A stretch of 41,875 nt of DNA from the NCBI GenBank assembly GCA_001515205.2, contig LQMQ01000049.1, forward strand, positions 1 through 41,875, given 5' to 3'. Shown here piece by piece: positions 32,679 to 41,875 of the stretch. Below the pieces are notes generated by a model. The model ran no database searches, had not been told where the DNA came from, and saw nothing but the letters and a program-made list of their open reading frames with translations. The stretch comes from Candidatus Hadarchaeum yellowstonense. GTDB lineage: Archaea; Hadarchaeota; Hadarchaeia; Hadarchaeales; Hadarchaeaceae. Numbering within the stretch: position 1 is the first letter of the stretch; every line of letters begins with the position of its first letter. A program made the position numbers and the translations under genes.

Positions 32679-34160
32679 TCAGCCTTTGGCAACCCCAAGG
32701 GGCACCAGCCTCGCCACTTTCCTCGCTATGCCTGCCCGGTGGGTGACGTCAACAACTTTATCGATGTCCTTGTAGGCCTCAGGCGCCTCTTCCGCAATCA
32801 CTGAAATTTTGGCGGCTCTAACAACCCTGCCCTCGGACTCCAGACGGCGCTTGACCTCCTCGCCGCGGAACTGCTTTAAAGCCGCGGTCCGGCTTAGGTG
32901 CCTTCCGGCCCCGTGAGCGGTGGAGCCGAAAGTCTCCTTGAACCCCTGTGTCGTGCCGACCATCACATAGGAAGCCGTTCCCATGTCGCCGGGTATCAGG
33001 ACGGGTTGACCCACATCGCGATATATCGCCGGCACCTCGGGGTGCCCAGCGGGGAAGGCCCTGGTAGCTCCCTTGCGGTGAACACAGAGTTTCCTCCTTA
33101 CCCCATCCACCTCATGTTCCTCGATCTTGGCAATGTTGTGGGCAACATCGTAGACGATGTGCAGACCCAAGGCTTCGGCGTCCCTCTTCATAACTTCCTC
33201 AAAGGACTGCCTCACCCAGTGAACTATCATCTGCCGGTTGGCCCAAGCAAAATTGGCCGCACACCTCATCGCTGAGAGGTAGGCCTGACCCTCCGGAGAG
33301 TTCACCGGGACGTTCACCAGCTCTCGGTCCGGCAAAAAGATGTTGTACTTTTTCACCGCCCTTTCCATGTTGCGCAGATAATCAGAGCAAACCTGGTGCC
33401 CCAGACCGCGCGAGCCGGTGTGAACCATCACCATCACCTGGCCCTCGTGATCTATGCCGAACCTCTTGGCCACCTCAGGATCAAATATTTTATCCACCGT
33501 CTGAACCTCGAGAAAGTGGTTACCGCTGCCCAAACTACCCAGCTGAGGATAACCCCTCTTCTTGGCCTCGATGCTAACGTCTTTGGCCGAGGCACCGGAC
33601 ATTCCTCCCCTTTCCTCCAGGCGTTCGAGATCTTCCTCCCAGCCATATCCGTTCTCAACCGCCCACTTTGCACCTAACTCCAGCACCTGATCCAGCTGGG
33701 CCGGTGTGACCTTGACCTTGCCCTCGCTGCCCAGCCCGGAGGGGACATTTCTAAACAGCGCCTCCACCAGCTCACGAAGCCTGGGGACAACCTCGGCTTT
33801 ATCGAGATCGGTCCGCAGCAGACGGACGCCGCAGTTGATGTCATAGCCAACCCCTCCCGGACTGACCACCCCTGTCTCGGCATCGGTGGCCGCGACCCCG
33901 CCGATGGGGAAACCATAGCCCTGATGCCCGTCGGGGAGCGTGATGGAATAGCGGTAGATTCCCTGCAGCGAGGAAACGTTGGCGGCCTGCTCCAGCGTAA
34001 GATCCCTGCTCATCTCCTTGATCATCTCCTCATCCGCGTAGATGCGGGCGGGGACCCTCATCCAGCTCCGGTACTCCCGGGGGATCTCCCACCTGAGCTC
34101 GTCCAACTTCCTTATCATCCCTTTCCAAGGACCGCCAGCAGCTGCAGAACCTTCCTCCAT
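32679..34160 (-). CDS. rtcB: tRNA-splicing ligase RtcB
   Basis: 493 aa; TLPDGHQGYGFPIGGVAATDAETGVVSPGGVGYDINCGVRLLRT; MVMVHTGSRGLGHQVCSDYL; FGSTAHGAGRHLSRTAAL. Confidence 0.97.
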   Translation of the reverse strand: MEEGSAAAGGPWKGMIRKLDELRWEIPREYRSWMRVPARIYADEEMIKEMSRDLTLEQAANVSSLQGIYRYSITLPDGHQGYGFPIGGVAATDAETGVVSPGGVGYDINCGVRLLRTDLDKAEVVPRLRELVEALFRNVPSGLGSEGKVKVTPAQLDQVLELGAKWAVENGYGWEEDLERLEERGGMSGASAKDVSIEAKKRGYPQLGSLGSGNHFLEVQTVDKIFDPEVAKRFGIDHEGQVMVMVHTGSRGLGHQVCSDYLRNMERAVKKYNIFLPDRELVNVPVNSPEGQAYLSAMRCAANFAWANRQMIVHWVRQSFEEVMKRDAEALGLHIVYDVAHNIAKIEEHEVDGVRRKLCVHRKGATRAFPAGHPEVPAIYRDVGQPVLIPGDMGTASYVMVGTTQGFKETFGSTAHGAGRHLSRTAALKQFRGEEVKRRLESEGRVVRAAKISVIAEEAPEAYKDIDKVVDVTHRAGIARKVARLVPLGVAKG

Positions 34161-34215
34161 GACTCCACCCAGCTAAATGTGCTTCACTCGTTAAATTAAC
34201 CTTGTCGTTGCAGAT

Positions 34216-34641
34216 TCAAATGTCAACGAAAGCCTGGACATAACTGCCGCTTTCCCGCTGTTCGATCTTCATCTGGTGATAGGTCATCGCCTTGACCGCG
34301 GTTCTCTCCGGATGCTTGGCGGGGTCAAAGGTCTCACCCCAAGCCCGGCCCGAAAGCCTGAAACCACCAGCTGTCCTCTCTATTTTCACCGCAAACTTGG
34401 AGAAAACCAGATTTCTGGAATCATGGAGATAAATCAACCTGTCGAGCCAATCGTAGAGTAGTGCTCCTTCATCCTCCGCCTCCAATTCAACGTCGACCTG
34501 TTGCCGCGGCTCAACCTTACCCGTATCCACCATGATCTCGAACAGCGCGAGCGCCGCGTTCTCGAAGGCCTCGGACAGGTCATAACCATAGGCCCTGAAG
34601 CCTATGTCGCTCGGGTGCTCAATCCATTCAAACTTTTTCAT
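34216..34641 (-). CDS. Archease (RtcB cofactor)
   Basis: Start MKKFEWIEHPSDIGFRAYGYDLSEAFENAALALFEIMVDTGKV...; KAMTYHQMKIEQ; adjacent to rtcB; longer ORF to 34764 less likely. Confidence 0.94.
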   Translation of the reverse strand: MKKFEWIEHPSDIGFRAYGYDLSEAFENAALALFEIMVDTGKVEPRQQVDVELEAEDEGALLYDWLDRLIYLHDSRNLVFSKFAVKIERTAGGFRLSGRAWGETFDPAKHPERTAVKAMTYHQMKIEQRESGSYVQAFVDI

Positions 34642-34773
34642 TAACTCCACCACGTCAAAAACCAGTGTTGCTACCCCAAGATAACGGATTACTTTATTAA
34701 ATATCTGCCTTGGTGGACAACCAGAATCCCTCGCGGAGATAGGTGCCGAGGGGAACTGAAACAAATCAATCGG

Positions 34774-37341
34774 CTAGGCCACGCATAAAAATCTTTTTTT
34801 GAGGGGCTTCACCGCTTTCAGTACCTCAAACCAGAGCACGCTCGCGACACCCGCTGCAAAGCAAAAAACGATGTCCTCGGGGTGCAGGTAGGCCATCTTG
34901 AAAATGCCGCGGAGAACCGGGACATACAAGATCAAAAAGATGAAGGTCAGGGTTCCCCCGAGAACCAGCCACAGGGGAATGTTTCTGGTGCGGAGGGAGG
35001 ACAGCATGCTCTTCGACCAAGAGAGATTGGTCAAGATCAGGCAGATGTTGGCCACGATGAGGGTGACGTAGGTGAGCGCCCTTGCCTCAGCTTCACCCTG
35101 GCCGCGGTAATAGGAGAACACGAAGATGAGAAGCACCGCAGCGAGAACCACCAGCCCCTGAAGTATGCCTAGGGTCAAGGTTTTCCGGTTAAACATCTTC
35201 AGCTTCGGATCCCGGGGCGGACGGGACATAACATCCGGTTCCTCCGGCTGGGCTTCGAAGACAATCGAGCAAGCTGGATCAATGATGAGTTCCAGAAAGG
35301 CTATGTGGACCGGCAGAAGAACCAGCGGCATATTCAACAGCACCGGGATGAGAGTTATTCCCGCGATCGGTATGTGGATGGTGAAAATGTAAATCATCGC
35401 CTTCTTGATGTTGTCGTAAATCCGGCGTCCGTTTCTGACGGCCCGGACGATGGAAGTAAAGTCGTCATCAAGGAGGACGAGCGAGGCCGATTCCCGCGCC
35501 ACATCAGTTCCCCTTCCTCCCATCGCGACGCCAATGTTTGCCGACTTAAGCGCCGGGGCATCGTTGATCCCGTCTCCCGTCATCGCCACGACCTCGCCGT
35601 TGGCCTTGAAGGCATTCACTATCCTCAGCTTCTGCTCTGGAGTCACCCGGGCAAAGATGTTCACCTCTCTCACCTTCTCCCGGAGCCCCTCGTCGCTCAT
35701 CCTTTCCAGCTCAGGACCGGTCACCACACTACCAGCGGAGTCCAGCCCGATTTCCCTAGCTAGGTGCAGCGCCGTTCCGGGATAATCGCCGGTGATCATC
35801 ACCACCCTGATGCCGGCCTGGTGGCACTCCTCTATCGCCTCAGCAACTCCGGGTCTGGCCGGGTCCTTGAAACCGAGCAAGCCCAGAAACTCGAACCTGA
35901 AATCGTGCTGCTGGACGGGCAGATCAACTTTTTTAAAGTATGCCTTGGCCACACCAATTACCCTCAAGCCCTCGTCAGCCATCGCAGCAACTTTCTTTGA
36001 GATCTCAGCTAATCTTTCCCCCTCCAAGTGACAGAGATCAGCGATGGCCTCAGGGGCTCCCTTCGCGGCAATCACATATTCCTCCCCATCCGGAGAGCTC
36101 CATACCTGCGACATCGCTAGCAGCTTCTCCGAGAGGATGTACTCCTTGACCAAGCTCCAGTTGCGGTGAACATGCTCGGTGTTGGCGAGTTGCTTGTCCG
36201 AAAGCTGGTTGATCGCTTTCTCCATCGGATCTAGAGCATCCTTCCCGCTGGCGAGAACGCTGAACTCTAGGAGCTCGTGAAACTTCTCCGGCAGTGGCCC
36301 GTCTTTCTCAACATCGTAAAACTCATCATCCACCAGCATCTTCTTCAACATCATCTCATTCTGGGTGAGAGTGCCCGTCTTATCGACACAGAGAACCGTT
36401 GCCGCGCCAAGGGTTTCCAGGGAAGCCACCCTGCGGGTGAGCACCCTGCTCTTGGATATCCGCCAGGCCCCGAGAGCAAGGAAAACCGTCAGAACAACCG
36501 GGAACTCTTCCGGTATCACCGCCATCGCGAGCGTCAGCCCGGCGAGAAAACCGTGCAGCCAGTCACCTTTGGTGAGACCATAGGCCACGATCACGATGGC
36601 GCTCAAGATCAAGCCGAGCAGGGCGATATTTCGAACAAGTTTTCTGGTCTCCCTTTGCAGGGAGGTCTCTTCCGGGCCAAGGCTCTCCAGCGCCCTGCCT
36701 ATCTTTCCCATCTCGGTGTTCAAACCGGTGGCCAAGACCCTGACATAACCATGCCCCTTGACGACCAGCGTCCCGGAGTAAACAAACGGCTGGTCATCAC
36801 CTCCGGGTCTGCCCATCTTGGCCACGCCATCCCACGGCCTCTTTCTCACCGGAACTGACTCACCCGTGAGCAGGGACTCATCGACGAGAAGATGCATTGA
36901 ATCCAAAACCACTCCGTCAGCGGGCACCCTGTCTCCTTCCTTGAGGAGAAGCAGATCCCCCCGGACAACTTCCCTCCCGGGGATTCTCAGCATCCTTCCA
37001 CCGCGAATGACCAGCGTCCTCGGGCTGGACAGGTGCCTCAGGGCCTCCAACGCCCTTTCCGTCCTTCTTTCCTGGTAGATGGTTATTCCAATTATCACGA
37101 AGACAAAGCTCATCAGGATGGCCGCTTCCTCGATGTCCCCGAGCAGCAGATAAATTGAGCCGATCGCGATCAGGAGCAAAAACATTGGCTCCTTGATCAC
37201 CTCAAAGATTATCCTGAGGATTCCCCTCTCCTCGGCGCGAGGCAACTCGTTGTAACCCTCGGCCTCAAGCCTCCGGGCAGCCTCCTCGGGAGACAGGCCT
37301 TCAAAACCTGCCTGGCTTTCCAAAGTTGTCCCTTTTTGCAT
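34774..37341 (-). CDS. P-type (type II-like) cation-transporting ATPase, putative Ca2+/cation pump
   Basis: 855 aa; VDKTGTLTQNEM phosphorylation motif, LLTGESVPV, MTGDGINDAPALK, TM4 motif VIPEEFPVVLT. Confidence 0.93.
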   Translation of the reverse strand: MQKGTTLESQAGFEGLSPEEAARRLEAEGYNELPRAEERGILRIIFEVIKEPMFLLLIAIGSIYLLLGDIEEAAILMSFVFVIIGITIYQERRTERALEALRHLSSPRTLVIRGGRMLRIPGREVVRGDLLLLKEGDRVPADGVVLDSMHLLVDESLLTGESVPVRKRPWDGVAKMGRPGGDDQPFVYSGTLVVKGHGYVRVLATGLNTEMGKIGRALESLGPEETSLQRETRKLVRNIALLGLILSAIVIVAYGLTKGDWLHGFLAGLTLAMAVIPEEFPVVLTVFLALGAWRISKSRVLTRRVASLETLGAATVLCVDKTGTLTQNEMMLKKMLVDDEFYDVEKDGPLPEKFHELLEFSVLASGKDALDPMEKAINQLSDKQLANTEHVHRNWSLVKEYILSEKLLAMSQVWSSPDGEEYVIAAKGAPEAIADLCHLEGERLAEISKKVAAMADEGLRVIGVAKAYFKKVDLPVQQHDFRFEFLGLLGFKDPARPGVAEAIEECHQAGIRVVMITGDYPGTALHLAREIGLDSAGSVVTGPELERMSDEGLREKVREVNIFARVTPEQKLRIVNAFKANGEVVAMTGDGINDAPALKSANIGVAMGGRGTDVARESASLVLLDDDFTSIVRAVRNGRRIYDNIKKAMIYIFTIHIPIAGITLIPVLLNMPLVLLPVHIAFLELIIDPACSIVFEAQPEEPDVMSRPPRDPKLKMFNRKTLTLGILQGLVVLAAVLLIFVFSYYRGQGEAEARALTYVTLIVANICLILTNLSWSKSMLSSLRTRNIPLWLVLGGTLTFIFLILYVPVLRGIFKMAYLHPEDIVFCFAAGVASVLWFEVLKAVKPLKKRFLCVA

Positions 37342-37411
37342 TTCTTAATAGTAAAGTGCCATTTGCTTTTAAGGCTGTTGAAAAACATCTTGAAGCCAAC
37401 CGTGCTTCTGG

Positions 37412-37496
37412 CGCCGGGGAGGGGATTTGAACCCCTGAGGCCCGATGGGCCATACGCTCTCAAGGCGTACGCCTTACCTGGCTTGGCTACCCCGGC
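37412..37496 (-). tRNA. tRNA-Ser (anticodon UGA)
   Basis: Acceptor GCCGGGG/CCCCGGC, anticodon stem TACGC/GCGTA, loop CTTGAGA, variable arm GGCCC-ATC-GGGCC, T arm AGGGG-TTCAAAT-CCCCT, G73. Confidence 0.94.
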
Positions 37497-37521
37497 CCAC
37501 TGATTACTGAAAATTCCGGGA

Positions 37522-37530
37522 GATAAATTA
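37522..37530 (-). promoter_or_regulatory. Putative TATA/box A for tRNA-Ser(UGA)
   Basis: Minus-strand TAATTTATC 26-34 nt upstream of the tRNA 5' end. Confidence 0.35.
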
Positions 37531-37563
37531 TTGCCTGAGACCGGGCCGCCGGATCCGGCTAAC

Positions 37564-38148
37564 CTATTTTGCCTTTATTGAGAAGAAAGCCACCGTAAGA
37601 AGGATGAACGAAATCCAGACCAGCAAAAGCCCGATGACCACAATGGTCAAGACGGCTCCCACGAGCATTATCAATCCCGCGGTGCTGAACAACTGGACAT
37701 CCGTCTTCGCAGCCAAGGTCACCAATGTTCTCCTGAAGTAAATGACAGCGACGATGAGAAAGACAAAAAGCACAACAATGGCCGCTGCTATGCCGCCAAA
37801 GAGCGACCACATTTCCCCAAAGTTTGCCATTCGGGAAAAAATCTGACCCATCCGAACCCAGTCCATCGGCCGAAGGAAGTCAACTCCATAACGGGACAAA
37901 GCTGCGATTGCCGTCACCATTATCACCACAAGCGATATCACCACGCCGACAACCGCCAACACCACGCCGTAAAGGGCGTTGTCGATTATTCTCCTCTCCT
38001 TAAAGTGTCGCGCCATTCCTTTCAGGGAAATTAACAGGAGGATCAGGCCCACTATTGCTAGTATTCCAGTTCCCGCCATCGCTATCGGCGACAAGACGAT
38101 TAACAGGGCCCCGACGCCGCCCAAGTTTTTGTCTGATTCTAACGTCAT
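37564..38148 (-). CDS. DUF996-like multi-pass membrane protein
   Basis: 194 aa; ESDKNLGGVGALLIVLSPIAM..GILAIVGLILLLISLKGMARHFKERRIIDNALYGVV, several hydrophobic segments. Confidence 0.75.
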   Translation of the reverse strand: MTLESDKNLGGVGALLIVLSPIAMAGTGILAIVGLILLLISLKGMARHFKERRIIDNALYGVVLAVVGVVISLVVIMVTAIAALSRYGVDFLRPMDWVRMGQIFSRMANFGEMWSLFGGIAAAIVVLFVFLIVAVIYFRRTLVTLAAKTDVQLFSTAGLIMLVGAVLTIVVIGLLLVWISFILLTVAFFSIKAK

Positions 38149-38347
38149 CGTATATACTCACCCTTTCCCAGATAAAGGCTTTCCCTTGGCTGTATTCCGG
38201 ACAACGACCCTCACCCGGAACCGGCGAGACCACCAAAAGATTTTTGACATCATCGGTTGGAATTAAATCAGGGAAAAGAACTGCGGGTAAAAATGTCGGT
38301 GGTTAAACACACGGCCAACATTCTGAAAAAGTTATGTTATTCGGTGC

Positions 38348-38905
38348 ATGAAGATGTATGTGAGAATACCAATTGATAGAATCGGCGCCGCGATTGGGTC
38401 TAACGGCGAAATCAAAAGGGAGATCGAGCGGCGCACCTCGACCAAGTTAACCTTCGACAGTGAAACTGGCTGCGTGAAGGTCGAGGCCGGAAATGATCCC
38501 CTCGGCGCGCTGAAGGCGGAAAACGTCCTCAAGGCAATCGCTCGCGGCTTCAGCTCTGAGCGGGCCTTCAGGCTGCTCGATGACGACCAGTTCCTCGAGA
38601 TCGTGGACATCACCGATTTTGCCGGTGACTCCGAACGCGCCATTTCCCGGCTCAGGGGCAGGGTCATCGGGGAAAAGGGAAAGACGAGAGAAACAATCGA
38701 GCGCTTGACCGATACCTACGTATCGATCTACGGCAAAACCATTGCCGCGATCGGCAGCGCTGAACAGATCGCCGTGGCCCGCGAGGCCATCGAGATGCTG
38801 CTGAGCGGCCGGGAGCACGCCACCGTCTACAAGTTCCTCGAACGTAAGCGGAGGGAAGCGCGGGAGAACCTGTTGGCGGCAAAACAGCAGGGAACCTATA
38901 TATAG
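38348..38905 (+). CDS. KH-domain protein, Dim2/Krr1-like (pre-rRNA processing)
   Basis: 185 aa; VRIPIDRIGAAIGSNGEIKREIERRTSTKLTFD; SRLRGRVIGEKGKTRETIERLTDTYVSIYGKTIAAIGSAEQIAVAREAIEMLLSGREHATVYKFLERKRRE. Confidence 0.92.
   Translation: MKMYVRIPIDRIGAAIGSNGEIKREIERRTSTKLTFDSETGCVKVEAGNDPLGALKAENVLKAIARGFSSERAFRLLDDDQFLEIVDITDFAGDSERAISRLRGRVIGEKGKTRETIERLTDTYVSIYGKTIAAIGSAEQIAVAREAIEMLLSGREHATVYKFLERKRREARENLLAAKQQGTYI
38895..38904 (+). promoter_or_regulatory. Putative TATA box overlapping the dim2 stop codon
   Basis: CCTATATATAG in the last codons of dim2 (stop TAG 38903..38905), about 26 nt upstream of the ATG at 38928. Confidence 0.45.
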
Positions 38906-38927
38906 TAACAATACTAATGGCAATACG

Positions 38928-39068
38928 ATGAGTAAAGTTACTCTCAAGGTAGAAGACACCACGCACAAGAAACTTCTTGAGGTGGTGTCAAAACTACAGA
39001 TCAAAAAGGGCAGGAGAGTCACCATGGACGAGGCGATCCGGGAGCTGATAAATCATGCCGGATATTGA
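38928..39068 (+). CDS. Small ribbon-helix-helix-like protein (46 aa)
   Basis: Manual translation MSKVTLKVEDTTHKKLLEVVSKLQIKKGRRVTMDEAIRELINHAGY*; resembles CopG/VapB-type strand-helix-helix pattern; too short for the ORF track. Confidence 0.65.
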   Translation: MSKVTLKVEDTTHKKLLEVVSKLQIKKGRRVTMDEAIRELINHAGY

Positions 39069-39195
39069 AAATGACCTGATGTCCTTCGCGAGGGAAAGCG
39101 CGGCGAAGATTTGGCTGGTTTCTATGGAGAAAATAGTTTCGCTAACCCCACCGCCAAACTCGTTTATGTCCGGCGGCGGAGGAAAGACCTGGTGA
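39055..39195 (+). CDS. Hypothetical small protein (46 aa) upstream of top6B
   Basis: Manual translation MPDIENDLMSFARESAAKIWLVSMEKIVSLTPPPNSFMSGGGGKTW*; GGAG SD-like upstream; overlaps preceding ORF by 14 nt; fills the gap before top6B. Confidence 0.5.
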   Translation: MPDIENDLMSFARESAAKIWLVSMEKIVSLTPPPNSFMSGGGGKTW

Positions 39196-39202
39196 TGGAT
39201 CC

Positions 39203-40771
39203 ATGAAGAGCCTTGCCGACGAAATTTTCGCCGAATTCAGGGAACACAGCGTCAGCGAGTTCTTCCGCAGAAACGCCGCGATGCTGGGCTACACGGGCAA
39301 GATCCGCTCGCTGACGACCATTGTCCACGAGGCTGTGACCAATGCCATAGACGCGGCCGAGGAGGCCGGCATTCTGCCCAAGGTCAACGTCATCATCAAG
39401 AGGGTCAACGACGAGCCGGAGCACTTCAAGGTCATCATCGAGGACAACGCCTCAGGCATACCGGAACAGTACATCCCGGATGTCTTCGGTAAGATGCTGG
39501 CTGGGACCAAGCTGCACCGGGCAATGCAACAGCGCGGGCAACAGGGCATCGGAATTTCTGGTTGCGTGATGTTCGGGCAGATCACCTCAGGCAAGCCCAC
39601 AACCGTGATTACCTCGACCGGCAACGGCGAGGTGATCCGCGCAGACGTCATGATCGATGTCGACCGGAACCAGGGCAAGATCTTGAACAAGGAGAAGTTC
39701 AAGGAAAAGTGGCGGGGCACCAGGGTGGAGATAGAGGCTAAGGAGGTCGCCTACATGCGCTCCCGCTACGGCCCCTTCAACTACCTGCGCATGACCGCCA
39801 TCGCCAATCCCCACGTAAAGATCACCTTTGTCGAGCCTGATGGCACCCTCACCGTCTTCGAAAACGCGGTAAACAAGGTGCCGGAGAGGCCCAGGCCGAT
39901 GCCGCTGCACCCCTGGGGAATAATGTCGGATGACCTGCTGGTGCTGGCCAAGCGCACCAAGGCGAGAACCGTTTCCGGCCTGTTGTCGACCGAACTCTCG
40001 CGGGTGAGCAAACAGAAGGCCGAAGAGGTCTGCCGGCTCGCCGGTGTTTCTCCGGAAAAGAAACCCTCCGAACTCACCTGGGAAGAGGCCGAAAAAATCG
40101 TCTCCGCCTTCAAGCAGGTCAAGCTGCTGGCTCCGCCGACTTCGGGGCTCAGGCCGATTGGGGCTGCAGACCTGGAGAACGGCATGCGCCAGATACTGAA
40201 CCCGGACTTTGTCTACACGGTCACGCGTCCGCCGAAGGTCTACCGGGGTGGTTTGCCCTTCATCGTTGAGGTCGGGATAGCCTACGGGGGCAACGCGGGA
40301 AAGGCTCCGGAGGGCAAGGGGGACAACGAGACCATGGAGGGGGAGGTGGGAATGGACCTCATCAGGTTCGCCAACCGGGCACCGCTCATCTTCGACCAAG
40401 GTGGCTGCGCCATCACCGCCGCCGCGCGCAGCATCGACTGGCGCCGCTACGGGGTGGACATCACCAACGCCCCGCTGACGCTGTTCGTCAACATCTCCTC
40501 GGCCTACGTGCCTTACACTTCCGCAGGAAAACAATCGATCGCGGATGAGCCCGAGATCATCAACGAGACCAGGACGGCGATCATGGAGGCGGCAAGGGAA
40601 CTAAAGAAGTTCCTCTACCGCAGGCTCAAGGCAAAGGAGAGGCAGGAGAGGGCGGGCATCTTCGAGAAATTCCTCCCGGTGGTCGCCCGCAAGGCGGCAA
40701 GGCTGGCCGGGGTCGAGGAACCCGACATCAAGCCCCTGCTGAAGAAGATCGCGGGTGTGGAACATGACTAG
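39203..40771 (+). CDS. top6B: DNA topoisomerase VI subunit B
   Basis: 522 aa; [73 protein letters not shown]. Confidence 0.97.
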   Translation: MKSLADEIFAEFREHSVSEFFRRNAAMLGYTGKIRSLTTIVHEAVTNAIDAAEEAGILPKVNVIIKRVNDEPEHFKVIIEDNASGIPEQYIPDVFGKMLAGTKLHRAMQQRGQQGIGISGCVMFGQITSGKPTTVITSTGNGEVIRADVMIDVDRNQGKILNKEKFKEKWRGTRVEIEAKEVAYMRSRYGPFNYLRMTAIANPHVKITFVEPDGTLTVFENAVNKVPERPRPMPLHPWGIMSDDLLVLAKRTKARTVSGLLSTELSRVSKQKAEEVCRLAGVSPEKKPSELTWEEAEKIVSAFKQVKLLAPPTSGLRPIGAADLENGMRQILNPDFVYTVTRPPKVYRGGLPFIVEVGIAYGGNAGKAPEGKGDNETMEGEVGMDLIRFANRAPLIFDQGGCAITAAARSIDWRRYGVDITNAPLTLFVNISSAYVPYTSAGKQSIADEPEIINETRTAIMEAARELKKFLYRRLKAKERQERAGIFEKFLPVVARKAARLAGVEEPDIKPLLKKIAGVEHD

Positions 40772-41873
40772 GGAAGCTACCTCTCTGGAAATAAAGCACC
40801 GGCAGAGGGCGCTGAAGGCCCTGGCTGAACTGGGGATGAAGATAGTGGAGGACATCAAAAATGGTCAGCCACCGAAGCTCAAGATCCCGTCGCGGAGCAC
40901 CTCCAACATCATCTATGATAAAAAGAACCGCTACTTCGTCCTCGGGCCACATTACGGCGTCAGGTCGGCTGGGAGCATGAAGCAGATCAAGAAGATCGCG
41001 CAGCTGCTCTGCACGGCCGACTTCGCCCGGGAGCTCATCGAGAGCGGCAAGTTCGCCACCCTCAGGGAAATGTACTACACGGCAGAGGGCTGGGAGGTCG
41101 GCCCCTTCCACGACCAGAGCGAGTCGGACGCCATCATCGAGGACCTGGAGGCGACCTTCGGGCTGAAGCGGGAGAGCCTCGGGCTGACCCCGGAGGAGGA
41201 TGGTGCCGCCGTCTACGGGCAGATCGTGTTTCGCGAGGGTGACGTGACCATTGACGCCACCAAAGCCGGCAGGGGCGGCTACACCATCCCGCCGACGATC
41301 GATGATGTTGAGTTCGTGAAGTGCAAAGCAAAGAGGATCATCGCCGTGGAGACGATGGGTATGTATCACCGGCTGATCCAGGAGGAGGCGTGGAAGAAAT
41401 TCGATGCCCTGATCGTGGGGCTCAAGGGACAGGCAGCCCGCGCCACCCGGAGGTTCCTGAAGAGGGCGAACGAGGAGCTGGGGCTGCCCGTCTACCTCAA
41501 CTGCGACGGCGACCCCTTCGGCTACCACATTGGGATGGTCATCATCTCCGGGAGCGCCAACCTGGCCTACATCAACCACGAGCTGGCCGTCCCGGATGCC
41601 AAGTACATCGGCGTCACCGCCAGCGACATCGTCAACTACAAGCTGCCCACGGACAAGCTGCGTGAGCTGGACATCGCCCGCCTGAAGCAGCTGCTCAAGG
41701 ATCCCAGGTACAACACCGAGTTCTGGCAGTACGAGATCAAGAAGATGCTCGAGATCGGGAGGAAGGCGGAGCAGCAGGCGTTCGCGAAGTACGGGCTGGC
41801 CTATGTGGTGAACGAGTACCTGCCGGCGAAGCTGAAGGAGGTCGAGGGGCAGCAGTTCCTGGGCAAGGTGTGA
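40764..41873 (+). CDS. top6A: DNA topoisomerase VI subunit A (Spo11-like)
   Basis: ATG overlapping top6B stop (ATGACTAG); [11 protein letters not shown]-type [64 protein letters not shown]. Confidence 0.97.
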   Translation: MTREATSLEIKHRQRALKALAELGMKIVEDIKNGQPPKLKIPSRSTSNIIYDKKNRYFVLGPHYGVRSAGSMKQIKKIAQLLCTADFARELIESGKFATLREMYYTAEGWEVGPFHDQSESDAIIEDLEATFGLKRESLGLTPEEDGAAVYGQIVFREGDVTIDATKAGRGGYTIPPTIDDVEFVKCKAKRIIAVETMGMYHRLIQEEAWKKFDALIVGLKGQAARATRRFLKRANEELGLPVYLNCDGDPFGYHIGMVIISGSANLAYINHELAVPDAKYIGVTASDIVNYKLPTDKLRELDIARLKQLLKDPRYNTEFWQYEIKKMLEIGRKAEQQAFAKYGLAYVVNEYLPAKLKEVEGQQFLGKV

Positions 41874-41875
41874 AC

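Noticed and set aside
39587-40534. 315-aa - strand ORF
   Set aside because: Antisense to the well-supported top6B; Gly/Asp/Arg-rich composition typical of shadow ORFs.

Overview
Archaeal chromosomal segment of ~42 kb, dense with core information-processing genes. Leftward (- strand) order, read from right to left: DUF996-like membrane protein, tRNA-Ser(UGA), type II P-type ATPase, archease, RtcB ligase, SPOUT methyltransferase, then the S10/spc/alpha-type ribosomal superoperon (uL3 to uL15, SecY, adenylate kinase, EMC3/Oxa1-like protein, eL34, cytidylate kinase, eL14, Cbf5, intron-containing tRNA-Ser(GGA), uS13-uS4-uS11). This is followed by a non-oxidative pentose-phosphate island (split transketolase and ribulose-P epimerase, with a convergent + strand transaldolase). 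After that come tRNA-Lys, rpoH-B-A1-A2, eL30, NusA, uS12, uS7 and the 5' part of EF-1alpha. On the + strand at the right end: a Dim2/Krr1-like KH protein, two tiny overlapping ORFs (one ribbon-helix-helix-like), and topoisomerase VI B and A. I found no CRISPR array, transposon or phage. Most notable observations: (1) a ~48-residue EF-hand-like repeat insertion between TM1 and the plug region of SecY; (2) an aIF1/SUI1 gene whose conserved N-terminus can only begin at a CTG codon, which recalls the autoregulatory non-canonical starts of other initiation-factor genes; (3) a 12-nt intron in tRNA-Ser(GGA) with a minimal, wobble-paired splicing motif; (4) a transaldolase with a ~64-aa insertion; (5) an apparent leaderless operon RHH-smORF-top6B-top6A whose TATA box overlaps the dim2 stop codon. 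All calls were made by eye from sequence and the ORF track. No database search was run.
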